A DNA stretch of 26,595 nt from Gammaproteobacteria bacterium (GTDB lineage: Bacteria > Pseudomonadota > Gammaproteobacteria > Chromatiales > Chromatiaceae): positions 1-26,595 of the forward strand of contig VMDJ01000169.1 of NCBI GenBank assembly GCA_008080925.1. Reading direction: 5' to 3'. Under the pieces are notes generated by a model. That model ran no database searches. It was not told the DNA's origin and saw only the letters and a program-made list of their open reading frames with translations. Of this stretch, positions 14,499 to 23,894 are shown piece after piece (the first letter of the stretch is position 1; each line of letters opens with the position of its first letter). A program made the translations under genes and the position numbers.

Positions 14499-14684
14499 TT
14501 ATGAATTCGACGGAGCGTCGTCTTCAGTCTTGATGCGCTCGTAGATTTCTTCGCGGTGAACAGACACATCACGAGGTGCATTTACACCGATACGTACCTG
14601 GTTACCCTTAACGCCAAGAACAGTTACCGAGACTTCGTCACCGATAATCAATGTTTCACCTACGCGGCGGGTCAAAATAAGCAT
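14499..14684 (-). CDS. csrA: Carbon storage regulator CsrA/RsmA
   Basis: CsrA is a dimeric RNA-binding protein that binds GGA-containing hairpins in leaders and changes translation and stability of many mRNAs. The 61-residue product is the canonical form: MLILTRRVGETLIIGDEVSV, then VRIGVNAPRDVSVHREEIYERI with the RNA-contacting Arg44. It has a textbook AAGGAG ribosome site six bases before the ATG; its GGA is a possible CsrA self-binding site. It lies 117 bases after lysC and ten bases before tRNA-Ser, as part of the conserved alaS-lysC-csrA-tRNA order. Confidence -1.
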   Translation of the reverse strand: MLILTRRVGETLIIGDEVSVTVLGVKGNQVRIGVNAPRDVSVHREEIYERIKTEDDAPSNS

Positions 14685-14801
14685 GGCTTTCTCCTTTATT
14701 CGCCACCGGCCTGTTCATCCATGACCGCGGGCTCATATGTCTTCATTTAGAGGGCGCAAGTTTAACAACTCACACCAATTACTCAAAGTTTTTGTGTCGA
14801 A

Positions 14802-16022
14802 TTAAGCTTCATCTAAGCCGAACGCTTTGTGCAGCGCACGAACACCTAACTCCAAGTATTTCTCGTCAATGACCACCGAAATCTTAATTTCAGAGGTCGA
14901 AATCATCTGAATGTTGATGTTTTCTTTCGACAAGCACTCGAACATCTGGCTCGCAATGCCGGCATGTGAGCGCATACCTACACCAACCAACGAGACCTTA
15001 ACGATCGCGTCGTCACCGACCACTTCGCGTGCACCCAGAGTATTTGCGGTCTCAGTCAAAATCTTGTGTGCTTTTTTGTACTCGCCACGATTAACCGTAA
15101 AGGTGAAGTCAGTGGTGTCATCGTTGGAGATGTTCTGAACGATCATGTCGACTTCGATGTTTGCCGCACCGATTGGGCCTAAAATCTTGTAAGCCACGCC
15201 TGGCTGATCAGGTACACCACGAATAGTAAGTTTTGCTTCGTCTCGGTTAAATGCGATTCCAGAAATTTTTGCCGCTTCCACGCCATCTTCCTCAAAAGTA
15301 ATTAAGGTGCCCTCACCACCATCTTCGAAACTCGAGAGGACACGTAGAGGCACGTTGTACTTGCCTGCGAATTCTACTGAACGGATCTGAAGAACTTTCG
15401 AGCCTAAGCTCGCCATCTCCAGCATCTCTTCAAAGGTGATGCGATCTAACTTACGCGCTTTAGGTTCTACGCGTGGGTCGGTGGTGTAAACACCATCCAC
15501 GTCAGTAAAGATCTGACATTCATCAGCTTTCAATGCTGCTGCCATTGCCACTGCAGTGGTATCCGAACCACCACGACCCAATGTTGTGATGTTGCGATCT
15601 TCATCCACACCTTGGAAACCCGCGACAACCACAACACGACCTGCATCAAGGTCGGCACGAACACGTGCATCATCGATATCAGTGATACGGGCCTTGCCGT
15701 GTGCGTTATCGGTCAAGATATGAACCTGACCGCCAGTATAAGAGCGCGCATCGCAGCCAATCTCTTGCAATGCCATAGAAAGCAACGCGATAGTGACCTG
15801 TTCACCTGTAGTAACCAATACATCCATCTCACGAGGATTAGGCGCTGAGCTAATATCGTTAGCTAAGCCAATCAATCGATTGGTTTCACCCGACATCGCT
15901 GAGACCACCACAACCACTTGGTCACCTGCATCGCGTGACTTCTTAACGCGGTTTGCCACGTTTTGAATACGCTCAACAGTACCCACTGAGGTGCCACCGT
16001 ATTTTTGAACGATTAATGCCAT
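14802..16022 (-). CDS. lysC: Aspartate kinase (alpha/beta type, two ACT domains)
   Basis: The enzyme phosphorylates L-aspartate, the first step toward lysine, threonine and methionine. The protein is 406 residues, the Pseudomonas type rather than the 449-residue E. coli LysC. It begins MALIVQKYGGTSVG; an AGGA ribosome site five bases upstream marks this ATG rather than one 11 codons earlier. TTLGRGGSDTTAVA and the FTDVDGVYTTDPR block build the kinase site. Two C-terminal ACT domains (about residues 260-330 and 340-406, with MRSHAGIASQMFECL) are for feedback by lysine and threonine. The 89-base gap from alaS is too short for a lysine riboswitch, so control is probably allosteric. This supplies precursors for the metA pathway earlier in the window. 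Confidence -1.
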   Translation of the reverse strand: MALIVQKYGGTSVGTVERIQNVANRVKKSRDAGDQVVVVVSAMSGETNRLIGLANDISSAPNPREMDVLVTTGEQVTIALLSMALQEIGCDARSYTGGQVHILTDNAHGKARITDIDDARVRADLDAGRVVVVAGFQGVDEDRNITTLGRGGSDTTAVAMAAALKADECQIFTDVDGVYTTDPRVEPKARKLDRITFEEMLEMASLGSKVLQIRSVEFAGKYNVPLRVLSSFEDGGEGTLITFEEDGVEAAKISGIAFNRDEAKLTIRGVPDQPGVAYKILGPIGAANIEVDMIVQNISNDDTTDFTFTVNRGEYKKAHKILTETANTLGAREVVGDDAIVKVSLVGVGMRSHAGIASQMFECLSKENINIQMISTSEIKISVVIDEKYLELGVRALHKAFGLDEA

Positions 16023-16111
16023 CGTTTTCCTGTTCTTTAAGTCATGCAACAACACCCTGCTGCTGCGAAAAGCGCGCCATTAGACGCGATTTATGTGTTT
16101 TTTAAAAGGTC

Positions 16112-18739
16112 TTAGCTCGACTGCTGTTGAATATAGGTTTCAACCAACGCAAGCGCTTCTGCCACACCCGATGGATCTGTGCCACCGGCTTGCGCCATGT
16201 CTGGGCGGCCACCGCCTTTACCACCAACTTTCTCAGCCGCGATCTTGACCAAGTCACCGGCTTTGTACTGACCAACCAAGTCTTTAGTCACACCCGCAAT
16301 CAGGTTCACTTTATCGCCGTTCACCGCGGCGAGTAGCACAACACCTGAACCCAGTTTGTTCTTCAGCTGATCCAGCATGTCGCGAAGGCTTTTAACTTCG
16401 ACATCATCTAAGCGAGCGGCAAGCGCTTTCACGCCATTGACTTCAATGGCTTGTGATACCAAATCAGAACCTGCAGAAGCGGCTAACTTAGATTTAAGTT
16501 GCTGCAATTCTTTCTCGAGCTTTTTATTCTGCTCAATCATCTTGCTCAACTTATCTTCAACTTCATCGCGCGATGCATTCACCATGCTCGCAACATGCAT
16601 CAAACGATCTTCGTCACGCTCAATGTATTCAATTGCATGTGATCCGGTCACTGCTTCAATACGACGCACGCCTGATGCAATACCGGTTTCCATCACAATC
16701 TTACATAGACCGATATCGCCAAGTGAACGCACGTGAGTGCCGCCACACAGCTCCACAGAGAAATCACCCATACGCAGCACACGCACTTGGTCATCGTACT
16801 TCTCGCCAAACAGCGCCATTGCACCGGCTTGTTTAGCGTCTTCGATCGCCATGATGCGAGTTTCAACCATATGGTTTTCACGAATCTGATCATTCACCAA
16901 ACGTTCAATCTCAATCAGCTGTTCGCGAGAGATTGGTTCGAAATGAGAGAAGTCAAAACGTAAACGACCTGCATCGTTTAACGAACCTTTTTGCTGAACG
17001 TGATCACCCAACACATGGCGTAATGCCGCATGCAGTAAGTGTGTTGCTGAGTGGTTAAGCGCAATTTGTTTACGACGCGAGTTATCTACCTTCGCTGCCA
17101 CGTTATCGCCAATATGCAGCTCACCTTGTTTAAGTGAACCAACATGACCAAAGACTGAGCCGCCCTGCTTTTTCGTATCAGATACCGAAAACGCCACTGA
17201 GTTACTGACTAGCTCACCCGTATCACCAACCTGACCACCAGATTCCGCATAGAAAGGCGTGCGATCAAGAATGACCAAGCCCTCTTCACCCGTATTGAGC
17301 TGATCAACACTCGTGCCGTCTTTGAACAACGCAATGACAGTGGCTTGATCATCTAAACGCTCATAACCTGTAAAGTCGGTTTCGCCGTCGATTTGAACAT
17401 CCGCTGATTGTGCTGAACCAAAGTTACTTGCAGCACGCGCACGCTCACGCTGTGCTTCCATCTCACGATTAAAGCCATCTTCATCCACCTCAAGCTCACG
17501 CTCACGTGCAATGTCTGCGGTCAGATCGAGCGGGAAGCCATAGGTGTCGTACAACTTAAATAAAATCTCGCCTGGAATCGTCTTGCCTTTGAGAGACCCA
17601 ATCGCATCATCAAGAATACGTAAGCCTTGCTCGATGGTTTCCGCAAAACGTTCTTCTTCTACTTTCAGCACGCGCTCTACATGCGCCTTAGCTGCACGCA
17701 GTTCTGGATAAGCATCACCCATCTGTTCATCTAGCGCTTTAACAAGCGAATGGAAGAAAGGCTGTTGCTGACCCAATTGGTAACCGTGACGAATTGCGCG
17801 ACGGATAATGCGGCGTAATACATAACCGCGACCTTCATTACCTGGCAGTACGCCATCCACGATCAAAAATGCGCATGAACGAATATGGTCTGCAATAACG
17901 CGTAATGATTTCGACTCGAGATCCTTGGTGCCCGTTGCAGTAGCTGCCGCTTTAATCAACGCTTGGAATAAATCGATCTCGTAGTTTGAATTCACGTGCT
18001 GCAGTACAGCTGCCAAACGCTCTAAGCCCATACCAGTATCTACCGATGGCTTAGGTAGTGGTGTCATCTCACCGCTTGCATCGCGATTGAACTGCATGAA
18101 AACGAGATTCCAGATCTCGATATAACGATCACCGTCTTCTTCTGGTGAACCAGGAGGGCCACCCCAGATGTGATCACCGTGGTCATAAAAGATCTCAGAA
18201 CATGGACCACACGGACCGGTATCCCCCATCGACCAGAAGTTATCGCTCTCAAATGGCTTTCCGCCCTTTTTATCGCCAATGCGGGTGAAACGCGACTCAT
18301 CCACACCGATCTCTTTTAACCAAATCTCAGCGGCTTCATCGTCACTTTCGTAAACAGTGACCCACAACTTATCTTTTGGAAGCTGCAAAACCTCGGTTAA
18401 GAAGCCCCAAGCGTAGTTAATCGCTTCACGCTTGAAGTAGTCACCAAAGCTGAAGTTACCCAGCATCTCAAAGAAGGTGTGGTGACGCGCGGTGTAGCCG
18501 ACATTTTCGAGGTCGTTGTGTTTACCACCAGCACGCACGCAACGCTGCGAGGTGGTCGCGCGGTTGTAGCTGCGCTGATCTTTGCCAGTAAAGACATCTT
18601 TGAACTGCACCATGCCCGCGTTGGTGAACAATAGCGTTGGGTCATTACCTGGCACCAATGGGCTTGAATCCACAACTTGGTGGCCATTCTCGGCGAAGTA
18701 ATTCAAAAAGGCAGAACGGATCTCAGCGCTAGTTTTCAT
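16112..18739 (-). CDS. alaS: Alanyl-tRNA synthetase
   Basis: AlaS charges tRNA-Ala and hydrolyses Ser- and Gly-tRNA-Ala. The 875-residue length is one less than in E. coli. The N-terminal class II catalytic domain starts MKTSAEIRSAFLNYFAENGH and includes SQRCVRAGGKHNDLENVG and the DTGMGLERLA motif. The editing domain has all four zinc ligands: H563, H567 (HSATH), C665 and H669 (CGGTH), shifted by one from E. coli. A coiled region near residues 725-745 links to the C-terminal C-Ala domain with a glycine-rich GGKGGGRPDMAQAGG. recX lies upstream, 117 bases away, and lysC downstream. Assignment is certain. Confidence -1.
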   Translation of the reverse strand: MKTSAEIRSAFLNYFAENGHQVVDSSPLVPGNDPTLLFTNAGMVQFKDVFTGKDQRSYNRATTSQRCVRAGGKHNDLENVGYTARHHTFFEMLGNFSFGDYFKREAINYAWGFLTEVLQLPKDKLWVTVYESDDEAAEIWLKEIGVDESRFTRIGDKKGGKPFESDNFWSMGDTGPCGPCSEIFYDHGDHIWGGPPGSPEEDGDRYIEIWNLVFMQFNRDASGEMTPLPKPSVDTGMGLERLAAVLQHVNSNYEIDLFQALIKAAATATGTKDLESKSLRVIADHIRSCAFLIVDGVLPGNEGRGYVLRRIIRRAIRHGYQLGQQQPFFHSLVKALDEQMGDAYPELRAAKAHVERVLKVEEERFAETIEQGLRILDDAIGSLKGKTIPGEILFKLYDTYGFPLDLTADIARERELEVDEDGFNREMEAQRERARAASNFGSAQSADVQIDGETDFTGYERLDDQATVIALFKDGTSVDQLNTGEEGLVILDRTPFYAESGGQVGDTGELVSNSVAFSVSDTKKQGGSVFGHVGSLKQGELHIGDNVAAKVDNSRRKQIALNHSATHLLHAALRHVLGDHVQQKGSLNDAGRLRFDFSHFEPISREQLIEIERLVNDQIRENHMVETRIMAIEDAKQAGAMALFGEKYDDQVRVLRMGDFSVELCGGTHVRSLGDIGLCKIVMETGIASGVRRIEAVTGSHAIEYIERDEDRLMHVASMVNASRDEVEDKLSKMIEQNKKLEKELQQLKSKLAASAGSDLVSQAIEVNGVKALAARLDDVEVKSLRDMLDQLKNKLGSGVVLLAAVNGDKVNLIAGVTKDLVGQYKAGDLVKIAAEKVGGKGGGRPDMAQAGGTDPSGVAEALALVETYIQQQSS

Positions 18740-18856
18740 CTGGCTTGTGCGGTTAAAAAAACAGAGGCGGAATGTTATGGGGAAATCACTTAAAAGTCAC
18801 CCATGAGAACACCTAAAAATGCAGATAAATGGCGCTAAAACAAAGGGTTTGAAGAC

Positions 18857-19309
18857 TTAGTCCCACAAATAGCGGCGAATCAGATTTTCAGGGAATCCAC
18901 GATATTGTAAAAAGCGCGCTCGCTTCGCTTGGTCTTTGGTCTCAATAGCACGCTCGAGACCGAATTTATGTGCAGCCACTTCGGAGAGGTGTGCGCGCCA
19001 TTCCGAACCATTGATATCGATCCAATCCTCAATCAACGATGGATCAACACCGCGCTGACGCAATTCATCACGAATACGCAAGGGGCCATAACCACGACGA
19101 GTGCGCATGTGAACATATTGTTCGGTAAACCTTTCATCGGACAGCAGTCCTCGACGCTCAAAATCATTGAGCAAACGGTCTATGAGGGCGGGATTCTCAG
19201 TCTTTTTAGCGAGCTTTTGAGTCAGCTCGTAGCGGCTATGTTCTCGCGCAGCGAGGTAACGCACCCCCGCTGCTTCGAGATCAAGTAGCTCAGACGTATA
19301 GTCAGTCAA
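18857..19309 (-). CDS. recX: RecA regulator RecX
   Basis: RecX binds in the groove of RecA filaments and limits their growth. The 150-residue product has three-helix repeats typical of the family, with conserved RYLAAREHSRYELTQKL, DERFTEQYVHMRTRRGYGPLRI and RFLQYRGFPENLIRRYL. The start is TTG, supported by AGGAG six bases upstream; that ribosome site lies just inside the recA end. It begins three bases after the recA stop, so both are read from one mRNA and translation is probably coupled. E. coli RecX is similar in size (166). Confidence -1.
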   Translation of the reverse strand: MTDYTSELLDLEAAGVRYLAAREHSRYELTQKLAKKTENPALIDRLLNDFERRGLLSDERFTEQYVHMRTRRGYGPLRIRDELRQRGVDPSLIEDWIDINGSEWRAHLSEVAAHKFGLERAIETKDQAKRARFLQYRGFPENLIRRYLWD

Positions 19310-19312
19310 GGA

Positions 19313-20362
19313 TTACTCCTGATCAGACATCTCGTCTTGGTTTTCGTCTTCAGCTTGTGGTGCCGCTTGCGCTTTAGGCATCGCTGCTTCACGAATCTGT
19401 GCTTCGAGTGACTTCGCTAACTCAGGGTTCTCTTTAAGGTAGTTACGAACGTTTTCTTTTCCCTGACCGATGCGATCACCATTACAGCTGTACCAAGCGC
19501 CCGCCTTTTCGATCAGACCCATGGCAACACCCAGCTCGATGATCTCTCCCTCGCGTGAAACACCTTCGCCGTACAGAATTTCAAACTCTGCTTGTTTAAA
19601 CGGTGGTGCAACTTTGTTCTTCACCACCTTAACGCGTGTCTGGTTACCGATCACTTCTTCGCCTTTTTTGATCGCGCCAATGCGGCGGATATCTAGGCGA
19701 ACTGATGAGTAGAACTTCAATGCGTTACCACCAGTTGTGGTTTCTGGCGAACCAAACATCACACCGATCTTCATACGGATCTGGTTGATGAAGATCACCA
19801 TACAGTTTGATTTTTTGATGTTTGCGGTCAGCTTACGCAAAGCTTGTGACATCAAACGTGCTTGCAAGCCAACGTGAGAATCACCCATCTCACCTTCAAT
19901 TTCAGCTTTAGGTGTTAATGCAGCAACTGAGTCGACAACGATCACATCAACCGCGCCTGAACGTACCAACATGTCGGTAATTTCGAGTGCTTGCTCACCG
20001 GTATCTGGCTGAGAAACAAGTAGCTCATCCATATCTACCCCGAGCTTTTCAGCGTAAAGAGGATCTAGTGCGTGCTCAGCGTCAACGAAGGCACAGGTGC
20101 CACCAATCTTTTGTGCTTCTGCCACACACTGCAATGTCATGGTGGTTTTACCTGATGATTCAGGACCATAGATCTCGATGACACGGCCCTTTGGAATACC
20201 GCCAATGCCGAGGGCAATATCAAGGGTTAGAGAACCGGTTGAAACCGCTTCGATGTCGCGTATTGCCGTGCCATCACCCATACGCATGACCGAACCTTTA
20301 CCAAACTGCTTTTCGATCTGAGTCAGTGCAGCGGCTAGTGCTTTTTTGCGATTCTCATCCAT
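19313..20362 (-). CDS. recA: Recombinase RecA
   Basis: RecA forms filaments on single-stranded DNA, drives strand exchange and triggers self-cleavage of LexA and UmuD, so it is the partner of umuD at 10912-11454. The 349-residue protein has Walker A GPESSGKT at residues 66-73, VIVVDSVAALTP as Walker B, the DNA-binding loops with GVMFGSPETTTGGNALKFY, and an acidic C-terminal tail (EDENQDEMSDQE). It lies 115 bases after cinA on the same strand and three bases before recX. I see no canonical LexA box (CTGT-N8-ACAG) upstream; instead there are short repeats at 20392-20463. Confidence -1.
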   Translation of the reverse strand: MDENRKKALAAALTQIEKQFGKGSVMRMGDGTAIRDIEAVSTGSLTLDIALGIGGIPKGRVIEIYGPESSGKTTMTLQCVAEAQKIGGTCAFVDAEHALDPLYAEKLGVDMDELLVSQPDTGEQALEITDMLVRSGAVDVIVVDSVAALTPKAEIEGEMGDSHVGLQARLMSQALRKLTANIKKSNCMVIFINQIRMKIGVMFGSPETTTGGNALKFYSSVRLDIRRIGAIKKGEEVIGNQTRVKVVKNKVAPPFKQAEFEILYGEGVSREGEIIELGVAMGLIEKAGAWYSCNGDRIGQGKENVRNYLKENPELAKSLEAQIREAAMPKAQAAPQAEDENQDEMSDQE

Positions 20363-20391
20363 TGGTTCTCTCCCCTACATGGTGTTTTTAG

Positions 20392-20463
20392 CTGTTACAC
20401 AGAAGTGTAGTTTGTTCTCTTTTTGTTTTCTAGTCTGAAATGCACTTTTTTTACACTTTTTTG
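20392..20463 (-). promoter_or_regulatory. recA: Repeat-rich recA upstream region
   Basis: Within the 115 bases before recA there are three notable motifs: a palindrome CTGT-TAC-ACAG (20392-20402), an inverted repeat TACAC-AGAA-GTGTA (20396-20409), and a direct repeat of CACTTTTTT (starting at 20443 and 20454). None equals the E. coli LexA box. The region must hold the recA promoter if recA is expressed apart from cinA. The assignment as regulatory is by position only. Confidence -1.
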
Positions 20464-20477
20464 CATCTTTTCTCGGA

Positions 20478-20951
20478 TCAGCTGATTCGAGAAGTAATTC
20501 CTCGCAGAACATATTCAACAGCCTGATATCTGACTTCAGCACGATCGCCGGCAAAAACTTGCGACTCTGCATCGACCTTGCCGTCTTTAATAGCCCAAGC
20601 CATCCAGACCAGACCGACTGGCTTCTCTGCCGTACCACCAGTTGGCCCTGCAATACCACTCACGGCAATGGTGAGATTAGCCGAGCTGTTTGCCAGCGCA
20701 CCTTCTGCCATCTCTCGGACAACCGCTTCGCTGACCGCGCCATGCTGCTCAAGGGTGTGTGCTGAAACGCCAAGCATCTGCTGCTTGGCCTCATTACTGT
20801 AGGTAATAAACCCGCGATCAAACCAAGCACTTGAACCGGATAACTCAGTGAGCTGTTGAGCGATCCAACCGCCCGTACATGACTCGGCTGTGGCAATCAC
20901 GATGTGCTGCTTTAACGCCTTTTCAGCGATCTCTTGGAGGACTTTTTGCAT
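20478..20951 (-). CDS. pncC: CinA C-terminal-domain amidohydrolase (PncC)
   Basis: PncC deamidates nicotinamide mononucleotide to nicotinate mononucleotide in NAD recycling. The 157-residue protein is the stand-alone CinA C-terminal domain: IATAESCTGGWIAQQLTE holds the catalytic serine (Ser23), GFITYSNEAKQQMLGV and AVSGIAGPTGGTAEKPVGLVW complete the pocket. It lacks the N-terminal MoCF-like domain of full CinA. Placement next to recA is the common gammaproteobacterial order (often named cinA). It is divergent from the cupin-mutS pair, sharing a 96-base promoter region. Confidence -1.
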   Translation of the reverse strand: MQKVLQEIAEKALKQHIVIATAESCTGGWIAQQLTELSGSSAWFDRGFITYSNEAKQQMLGVSAHTLEQHGAVSEAVVREMAEGALANSSANLTIAVSGIAGPTGGTAEKPVGLVWMAWAIKDGKVDAESQVFAGDRAEVRYQAVEYVLRGITSRIS

Positions 20952-21047
20952 GCCTCATTCTGGCATAGCTCGCATTCGCACAAACAAGAAAAAGCGCATT
21001 CGGTACAATACGTTTTTCATCGACATTCGATGCTTCAGGATTGCTTT

Positions 21048-21326
21048 ATGAACAATGAGATTTTGGTAGAGCGCAACGCCTCTCCGATGAAATGTGAGGT
21101 GCTTGGCGTTTACGACTGGGCTATTTGGCGCAAAGAAGTCAGCACCTTTGACTGGGAATATCACGCCACCGAGACGTGCTACATCCTGCGCGGTGAATTT
21201 ACGGTGACTCCAGAAGGTGGTGAGCCACAAGCGTTCAAGCGCGGCGATTTAATCACTTTTCCTAAAGGTATGAAGTGCGTCTGGAACATCACCAAAGACG
21301 TTGAAAAGCACTACAACCTTAGCTGA
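21048..21326 (+). CDS. Small cupin-domain protein
   Basis: The 92-residue product is a single cupin barrel: EYHATETCYILRGEFTVTPEGG forms the first cupin motif with a His and a Glu in metal-ligand places, and FKRGDLITFPKGMKCVWNI the second. It resembles the DUF861/Cupin_3 group (ureidoglycine aminohydrolase-like) whose small members have unknown substrates. ATG 21048 is chosen because AGGA lies seven bases upstream and the family starts here. It ends six bases before the mutS start, so the two are one transcription unit; a role in repair is not implied. Confidence -1.
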   Translation: MNNEILVERNASPMKCEVLGVYDWAIWRKEVSTFDWEYHATETCYILRGEFTVTPEGGEPQAFKRGDLITFPKGMKCVWNITKDVEKHYNLS

Positions 21327-21332
21327 TCTTGC

Positions 21333-23894
21333 GTGAGCGATAACGCCCCTCAACACACTCCCGTGATGCAGCAGTATCTGCGCATCAAAGCCGATCACCC
21401 AGATCGCTTGGTGTTTTACCGCATGGGCGATTTTTACGAGCTCTTCTATGAAGATGCCGAAAAAGCCGCGCGCCTACTCGACATCACACTCACCGCACGC
21501 GGCAAATCGGGCGGTAATAAAATTCCGATGGCCGGTGTGCCGTATCACGCAGCAGAAGGCTATCTCGCCAAACTGGTTAAGCTCGGTGAATCTGTCGCGA
21601 TTTGTGAGCAAGTTGGCGACCCTGCAACAAGCAAGGGACCGGTTGAGCGCAAAGTGGCTCGAGTCGTCACCCCGGGTACCGTGTCTGATGAAGCTTTGAT
21701 GGATGAGCGTCGCGATAATTTACTTGCAGCGCTTTATCAACAAGGTGACATCTTTGCCCTGACTTGGTTGGATTTAACTGGCGGCCAATTCAACGCACAA
21801 CAACTCAACTCATCCGAAGCTGTGGCAGCTGAGCTGCAACGCTTACAACCTGCTGAGCTACTCATCGCAGAAAACTTTGACTGGCAACTGAGCCGTTGGC
21901 ATAAAGGAGGTTTAACCAAACGTCCTGATTGGCACTTTGATATCGATGTCGCACAGCGCTTGTTATGTGATCAGTTTAAAACGCGTGACTTAGGTGGCTT
22001 TGGACTTGCCGATCATCCGCATGTCATCACCGCAGCGGGTGCTTTGCTGCAATATGTCAACGAAACCCAACAGATGGCTTTACCGCACATCACTGGAATT
22101 CGATTAGAGCATCGCGACCAGTTTGTCGTTGTTGATGCCGCAACCCGTCAAAACCTTGAGATTAATCACGCCAGTAATGGCAGTAGAAAACATTCGATCG
22201 TTGGTTTGTTAGATCAATGTCATACCGCGATGGGTAGTCGCTTATTGGGGCGTTGGATCAATCAACCTTTGCGCGATATCGAAAAAGTTTCGCAACGACA
22301 TGACGTCATCGAAACATTGATGCTGCAACAGCAATACCAAGCCATCGGTAACACACTCGATGGTATTGGTGATCTCGAACGTATCTTGGCTCGTGTTGCC
22401 CTAGGTTCAGCTCGACCAAGAGACTTGGCGCTACTTCGAGATGGCTTAGGACAGCTGCCAGAGCTGCAAGCGCAACTCTCGACTATTCAACACGACGCTA
22501 TCGCTTCGCTTGCCACCGAGATCAGTCAGCATCCTGATACACATCAACTGCTCGTTTCAGCTGTTGTTGAAAACCCACCTGTTGTGATCCGAGATGGTGG
22601 TGTTTTAGCCGAAGGTTATGACAGTGAATTAGATGAGCTACGCGCCTTGTCACAAAACGCTGATCAATTCCTACTTGATCTTGAAACACGTGAGCGTGCA
22701 CGTACGGGCATCGAAACACTCAAGGTGAGCTATAACCGTATTCATGGTTATTACATTGAGATCAGTAAGGGGCGCGCGAAAGATGCACCCGACGATTATG
22801 TACGTCGCCAAACATTAAAAAGCGCTGAACGCTTCATCACCCCCGAGCTTAAAAAGTTTGAAGACCAAGTGTTATCAGCACGCGAGCGATCACTGTCTCG
22901 CGAGAAAGCACTCTATGAAGCTTTAATCAGCACCTTGCAAGCATGCTTAGGTACATTACAACTTAGTGCGCGCAGCATTGCTGAGTTAGATGTTCTGTGT
23001 AATTTAGCCGAGCGCGCTGAGTCATTAAACTTTGCACGCCCAACCCTTTGTAACACACCTGGCATTGTTATCGAGCAAGGTCGTCATCCTGTTGTTGAAC
23101 ACGTTAGCAATACACCTTTTGTAGCTAACGATGTGCAATTCGATGACAAACAGCGCATGTTAATTATCACTGGCCCCAACATGGGCGGTAAGTCGACTTA
23201 CATGCGACAAGCGGCATTGATCACCCTACTCGCCTATGCAGGTAGTTTTGTACCGGCTAGCTCAGCCACCCTGGGACCCATTGACCGGATCTTCTCGCGA
23301 ATTGGTGCATCGGATGATCTTGCGGGTGGCCGCTCAACCTTCATGGTAGAGATGGAAGAGACCGCAAACATTCTGCATAACGCGACAGAACAGTCACTTG
23401 TTTTAATGGACGAGATTGGTCGTGGCACCAGCACATTCGATGGTTTATCGCTAGCTTGGGCATGCGCTATTCAACTGGCCAAATCGATTAAAGCGTTCAC
23501 TTTATTTGCAACGCATTACTTCGAGCTCACCGCTCTACCTGAAGAAGTCTCCACCATCAGTAATGTGCATCTTGATGCGGTTGAGCACGGCGATTCGATT
23601 GTTTTTTTACATGCGGTTAAAGAAGGCCCCGCGAATCAGAGCTATGGCTTACAGGTAGCCGCATTGGCTGGCGTACCAAAAATGGTGATCGCACAAGCCA
23701 AGACACGCCTAAAAGAACTAGAGCAACAAGCTTCAGAGCGAAATACGCATGATCAGTTGTCGTTATTTACCGCTGAGACAAGCGAGTCGCCATCCGCTGT
23801 GCTTGAGCATCTCGATCAGATCAACCCAGATGAGCTATCTCCTCGCGAAGCACTTGAGTACTTATACGAACTCAAGCGCCTGCGAGACGAATAA
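21333..23894 (+). CDS. mutS: DNA mismatch repair ATPase MutS
   Basis: MutS finds mismatched bases and recruits MutL. The 853-residue length equals E. coli MutS. The mismatch wedge F34-Y-E36 is in MGDFYELFYEDA, Walker A GPNMGGKS lies at 614-621 exactly as in E. coli, and LVLMDEIGRGTSTFDG holds Walker B and the signature. Near the C-terminus QLSLF is a clamp-binding motif, and SPREALEYLYELKRL is the tetramer-forming helix pair. The start is GTG at 21333, with no good ribosome site, six bases after the cupin stop, so translation may be coupled to that gene. Its TAA abuts the dsbC stop codon with no spacer. Confidence -1.
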   Translation: MSDNAPQHTPVMQQYLRIKADHPDRLVFYRMGDFYELFYEDAEKAARLLDITLTARGKSGGNKIPMAGVPYHAAEGYLAKLVKLGESVAICEQVGDPATSKGPVERKVARVVTPGTVSDEALMDERRDNLLAALYQQGDIFALTWLDLTGGQFNAQQLNSSEAVAAELQRLQPAELLIAENFDWQLSRWHKGGLTKRPDWHFDIDVAQRLLCDQFKTRDLGGFGLADHPHVITAAGALLQYVNETQQMALPHITGIRLEHRDQFVVVDAATRQNLEINHASNGSRKHSIVGLLDQCHTAMGSRLLGRWINQPLRDIEKVSQRHDVIETLMLQQQYQAIGNTLDGIGDLERILARVALGSARPRDLALLRDGLGQLPELQAQLSTIQHDAIASLATEISQHPDTHQLLVSAVVENPPVVIRDGGVLAEGYDSELDELRALSQNADQFLLDLETRERARTGIETLKVSYNRIHGYYIEISKGRAKDAPDDYVRRQTLKSAERFITPELKKFEDQVLSARERSLSREKALYEALISTLQACLGTLQLSARSIAELDVLCNLAERAESLNFARPTLCNTPGIVIEQGRHPVVEHVSNTPFVANDVQFDDKQRMLIITGPNMGGKSTYMRQAALITLLAYAGSFVPASSATLGPIDRIFSRIGASDDLAGGRSTFMVEMEETANILHNATEQSLVLMDEIGRGTSTFDGLSLAWACAIQLAKSIKAFTLFATHYFELTALPEEVSTISNVHLDAVEHGDSIVFLHAVKEGPANQSYGLQVAALAGVPKMVIAQAKTRLKELEQQASERNTHDQLSLFTAETSESPSAVLEHLDQINPDELSPREALEYLYELKRLRDE

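Noticed and set aside
14685..14801. Possible riboswitch between lysC and csrA, or before lysC
   Set aside because: The gaps (117 and 89 bases) are too short for the lysine riboswitch and show no matching conserved helices.
18740..18856. ACTT-AA-AAGT symmetry before alaS as a copy of the umuD operator
   Set aside because: It shares only a short A/T-rich core with the umuD palindrome and lacks the outer arms; likely chance.
20955..21230. 91-codon minus-strand frame before cinA
   Set aside because: It is antisense to the cupin gene, which has a ribosome site and a family match.
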